Assembly (NCBI GenBank): GCA_010015675.1 | Contig: ML977024.1 | Location: forward strand, 19,629 to 62,203 | Source: Byssothecium circinans | Lineage: Eukaryota; Ascomycota; Dothideomycetes; Pleosporales; Massarinaceae | Length of the DNA stretch: 42,575 nt | Reading direction: 5' to 3' | Part shown: piece by piece, positions 42,029-42,575 of the stretch | How the letters are laid out: each line of letters begins with the position of its first letter | Numbering within the stretch: position 1 is the stretch's first letter | Made by a program: the position numbers and the translations under genes | The notes under the pieces: generated by a model | Told to the model about the DNA's origin: nothing | The model's input: the letters and a program-made list of their open reading frames with translations, nothing else | Databases searched by the model: none

Positions 42029-42556
42029 TTGAAGAAGCGACAACTTGCCAACGGAGACATCCGTACCGCTCGCCCCACTTCCTCCGATTCCACCGATGAA
42101 ATTATACATATCCACATTTATTTAACTCGTCTCAACCCTACCACCAACAACAACAGCCGCCGCATAGAACTCAAGACAACCATCAGCGTGCGATCAAATG
42201 CTGGGACGGGACAGCAACCTAGAGCGTTCGACACCGAGAGATATGTAGTGAGACGTAGAAGCCAAGTTAAGTCTTCAATTGACTCGACTCTAGCTCCTGG
42301 CTTAACTGTCAAAACTAAAGTGGATGTGGAGGATGAAGACCTTGCCGTGGACATCAGGGTCGCATCGACCGTGGGGAATGCAGTACGGATCAACAAGGCG
42401 GTGCGGAATAGGCTCATTGCGGACTTTGAACTATCAACCCTATGCTCGTTAGGAGTACATTACGGCATGGATAGTTCGTGTTGCTTATCTAAACCCAGAG
42501 TTGCTATCAATCAATCAAGTCCTCAGGTCGACGTCAATTTTTACCTGATTGATTAG
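42029..42556 (+). CDS. Unrecognised 175-aa open frame at the window end
   Basis: Open frame from ATG 42029 to TAG 42554-42556. The first 130 residues are hydrophilic and somewhat protein-like (a Ser/Thr start, SSDSTDEIIHIHIYLTRL, KTKVDVEDEDLAVDIRVAST). The last 30 run into AATCAATCAAG/CAATCAGG-type sequence that looks like the edge of a repeat. No domain recognised, no introns evident, and a minus-strand frame (42118-42417) overlaps it. It could be the exon of a gene, a chance frame, or sequence joined to a transposon end. Position between a Fot1 element and a probable second repeat lowers confidence. Confidence 0.3.
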   Translation: MKKRQLANGDIRTARPTSSDSTDEIIHIHIYLTRLNPTTNNNSRRIELKTTISVRSNAGTGQQPRAFDTERYVVRRRSQVKSSIDSTLAPGLTVKTKVDVEDEDLAVDIRVASTVGNAVRINKAVRNRLIADFELSTLCSLGVHYGMDSSCCLSKPRVAINQSSPQVDVNFYLID

Positions 42557-42567
42557 TTCAATCAGGT
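42543..42567. repeat. Perfect 10-bp inverted repeat near the window edge
   Basis: ACCTGATTGA (42543-42552) and TCAATCAGGT (42558-42567) around a 5-nt centre; CAATCA-type motifs also occur just upstream. The composition recalls hAT subterminal motifs. Confidence 0.6.
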
Positions 42568-42575
42568 CAATCCTC

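Overview
The window reads as nuclear DNA of a filamentous ascomycete (Pezizomycotina, probably a dothideomycete; the class is my inference). Evidence: introns of about 45-60 nt with GT(A/G)AGT donors, (G)CTAAC-type branch sites and YAG acceptors; genes on both strands with long spacers; typical fungal families (hybrid histidine kinase, DUF6594 membrane proteins, PARP-type zinc finger protein, tail-anchored thioredoxin-like protein); and DNA transposons whose genes keep one frame over hundreds of codons but carry many TAG/TAA stops, the signature of repeat-induced point mutation (RIP).

Layout. 1-2.5 kb: a 5'-truncated copy and an intact copy of an unrecognised 324-aa protein; the truncated copy abuts what looks like the end of a hAT transposon cut by the window edge. 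2.9-3.9 kb: a doubtful decayed frame and a pair of 102-bp hairpin-bearing direct repeats. 4.06-7.25 kb: a complete hAT element (20-bp perfect TIRs, 8-bp target duplication, 21 premature stops). 7.6-8.5 kb: a broken coiled-coil gene beside it. 8.9-9.9 kb: a membrane-anchored cysteine-rich surface protein. 11.5-11.9 kb: a small cysteine-rich protein. 12.7-13.7 kb: a broken DUF6594 gene. 14.02-17.08 kb: a second complete hAT. 17.1-17.95 kb: decayed sequence with a 22-bp tandem repeat. 17.95-19.34 kb: a complete Tc1/mariner DD34E element with one stop. 20.7-21.8 kb: a broken secreted kelch gene.

From 24 kb on the window is gene-richer: a four-TM protein (24.1-25.1) divergent from a PARP-finger protein (26.1-27.8), a thioredoxin-like protein (28.4-29.1), two small Cys/His proteins (29.7-30.9), a second DUF6594 copy broken at the same point as the first (31.5-32.6), a 73-aa three-exon protein (33.2-33.7), an acidic low-complexity frame (34.1-34.8) and a 1354-aa hybrid histidine kinase (35.4-39.6). 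A RIP-decayed Fot1/pogo element (40.05-41.83) with about 80-bp TIRs follows; an unrecognised frame and an inverted repeat close the window.

The genes do not form one pathway. The clearest theme is a transposon-rich half in which RIP-like mutations have also broken low-copy host genes next to the elements, against a gene-rich half. I found no CRISPR array, no rRNA and no convincing tRNA. All exon structures are read by eye from splice signals and frame continuity.
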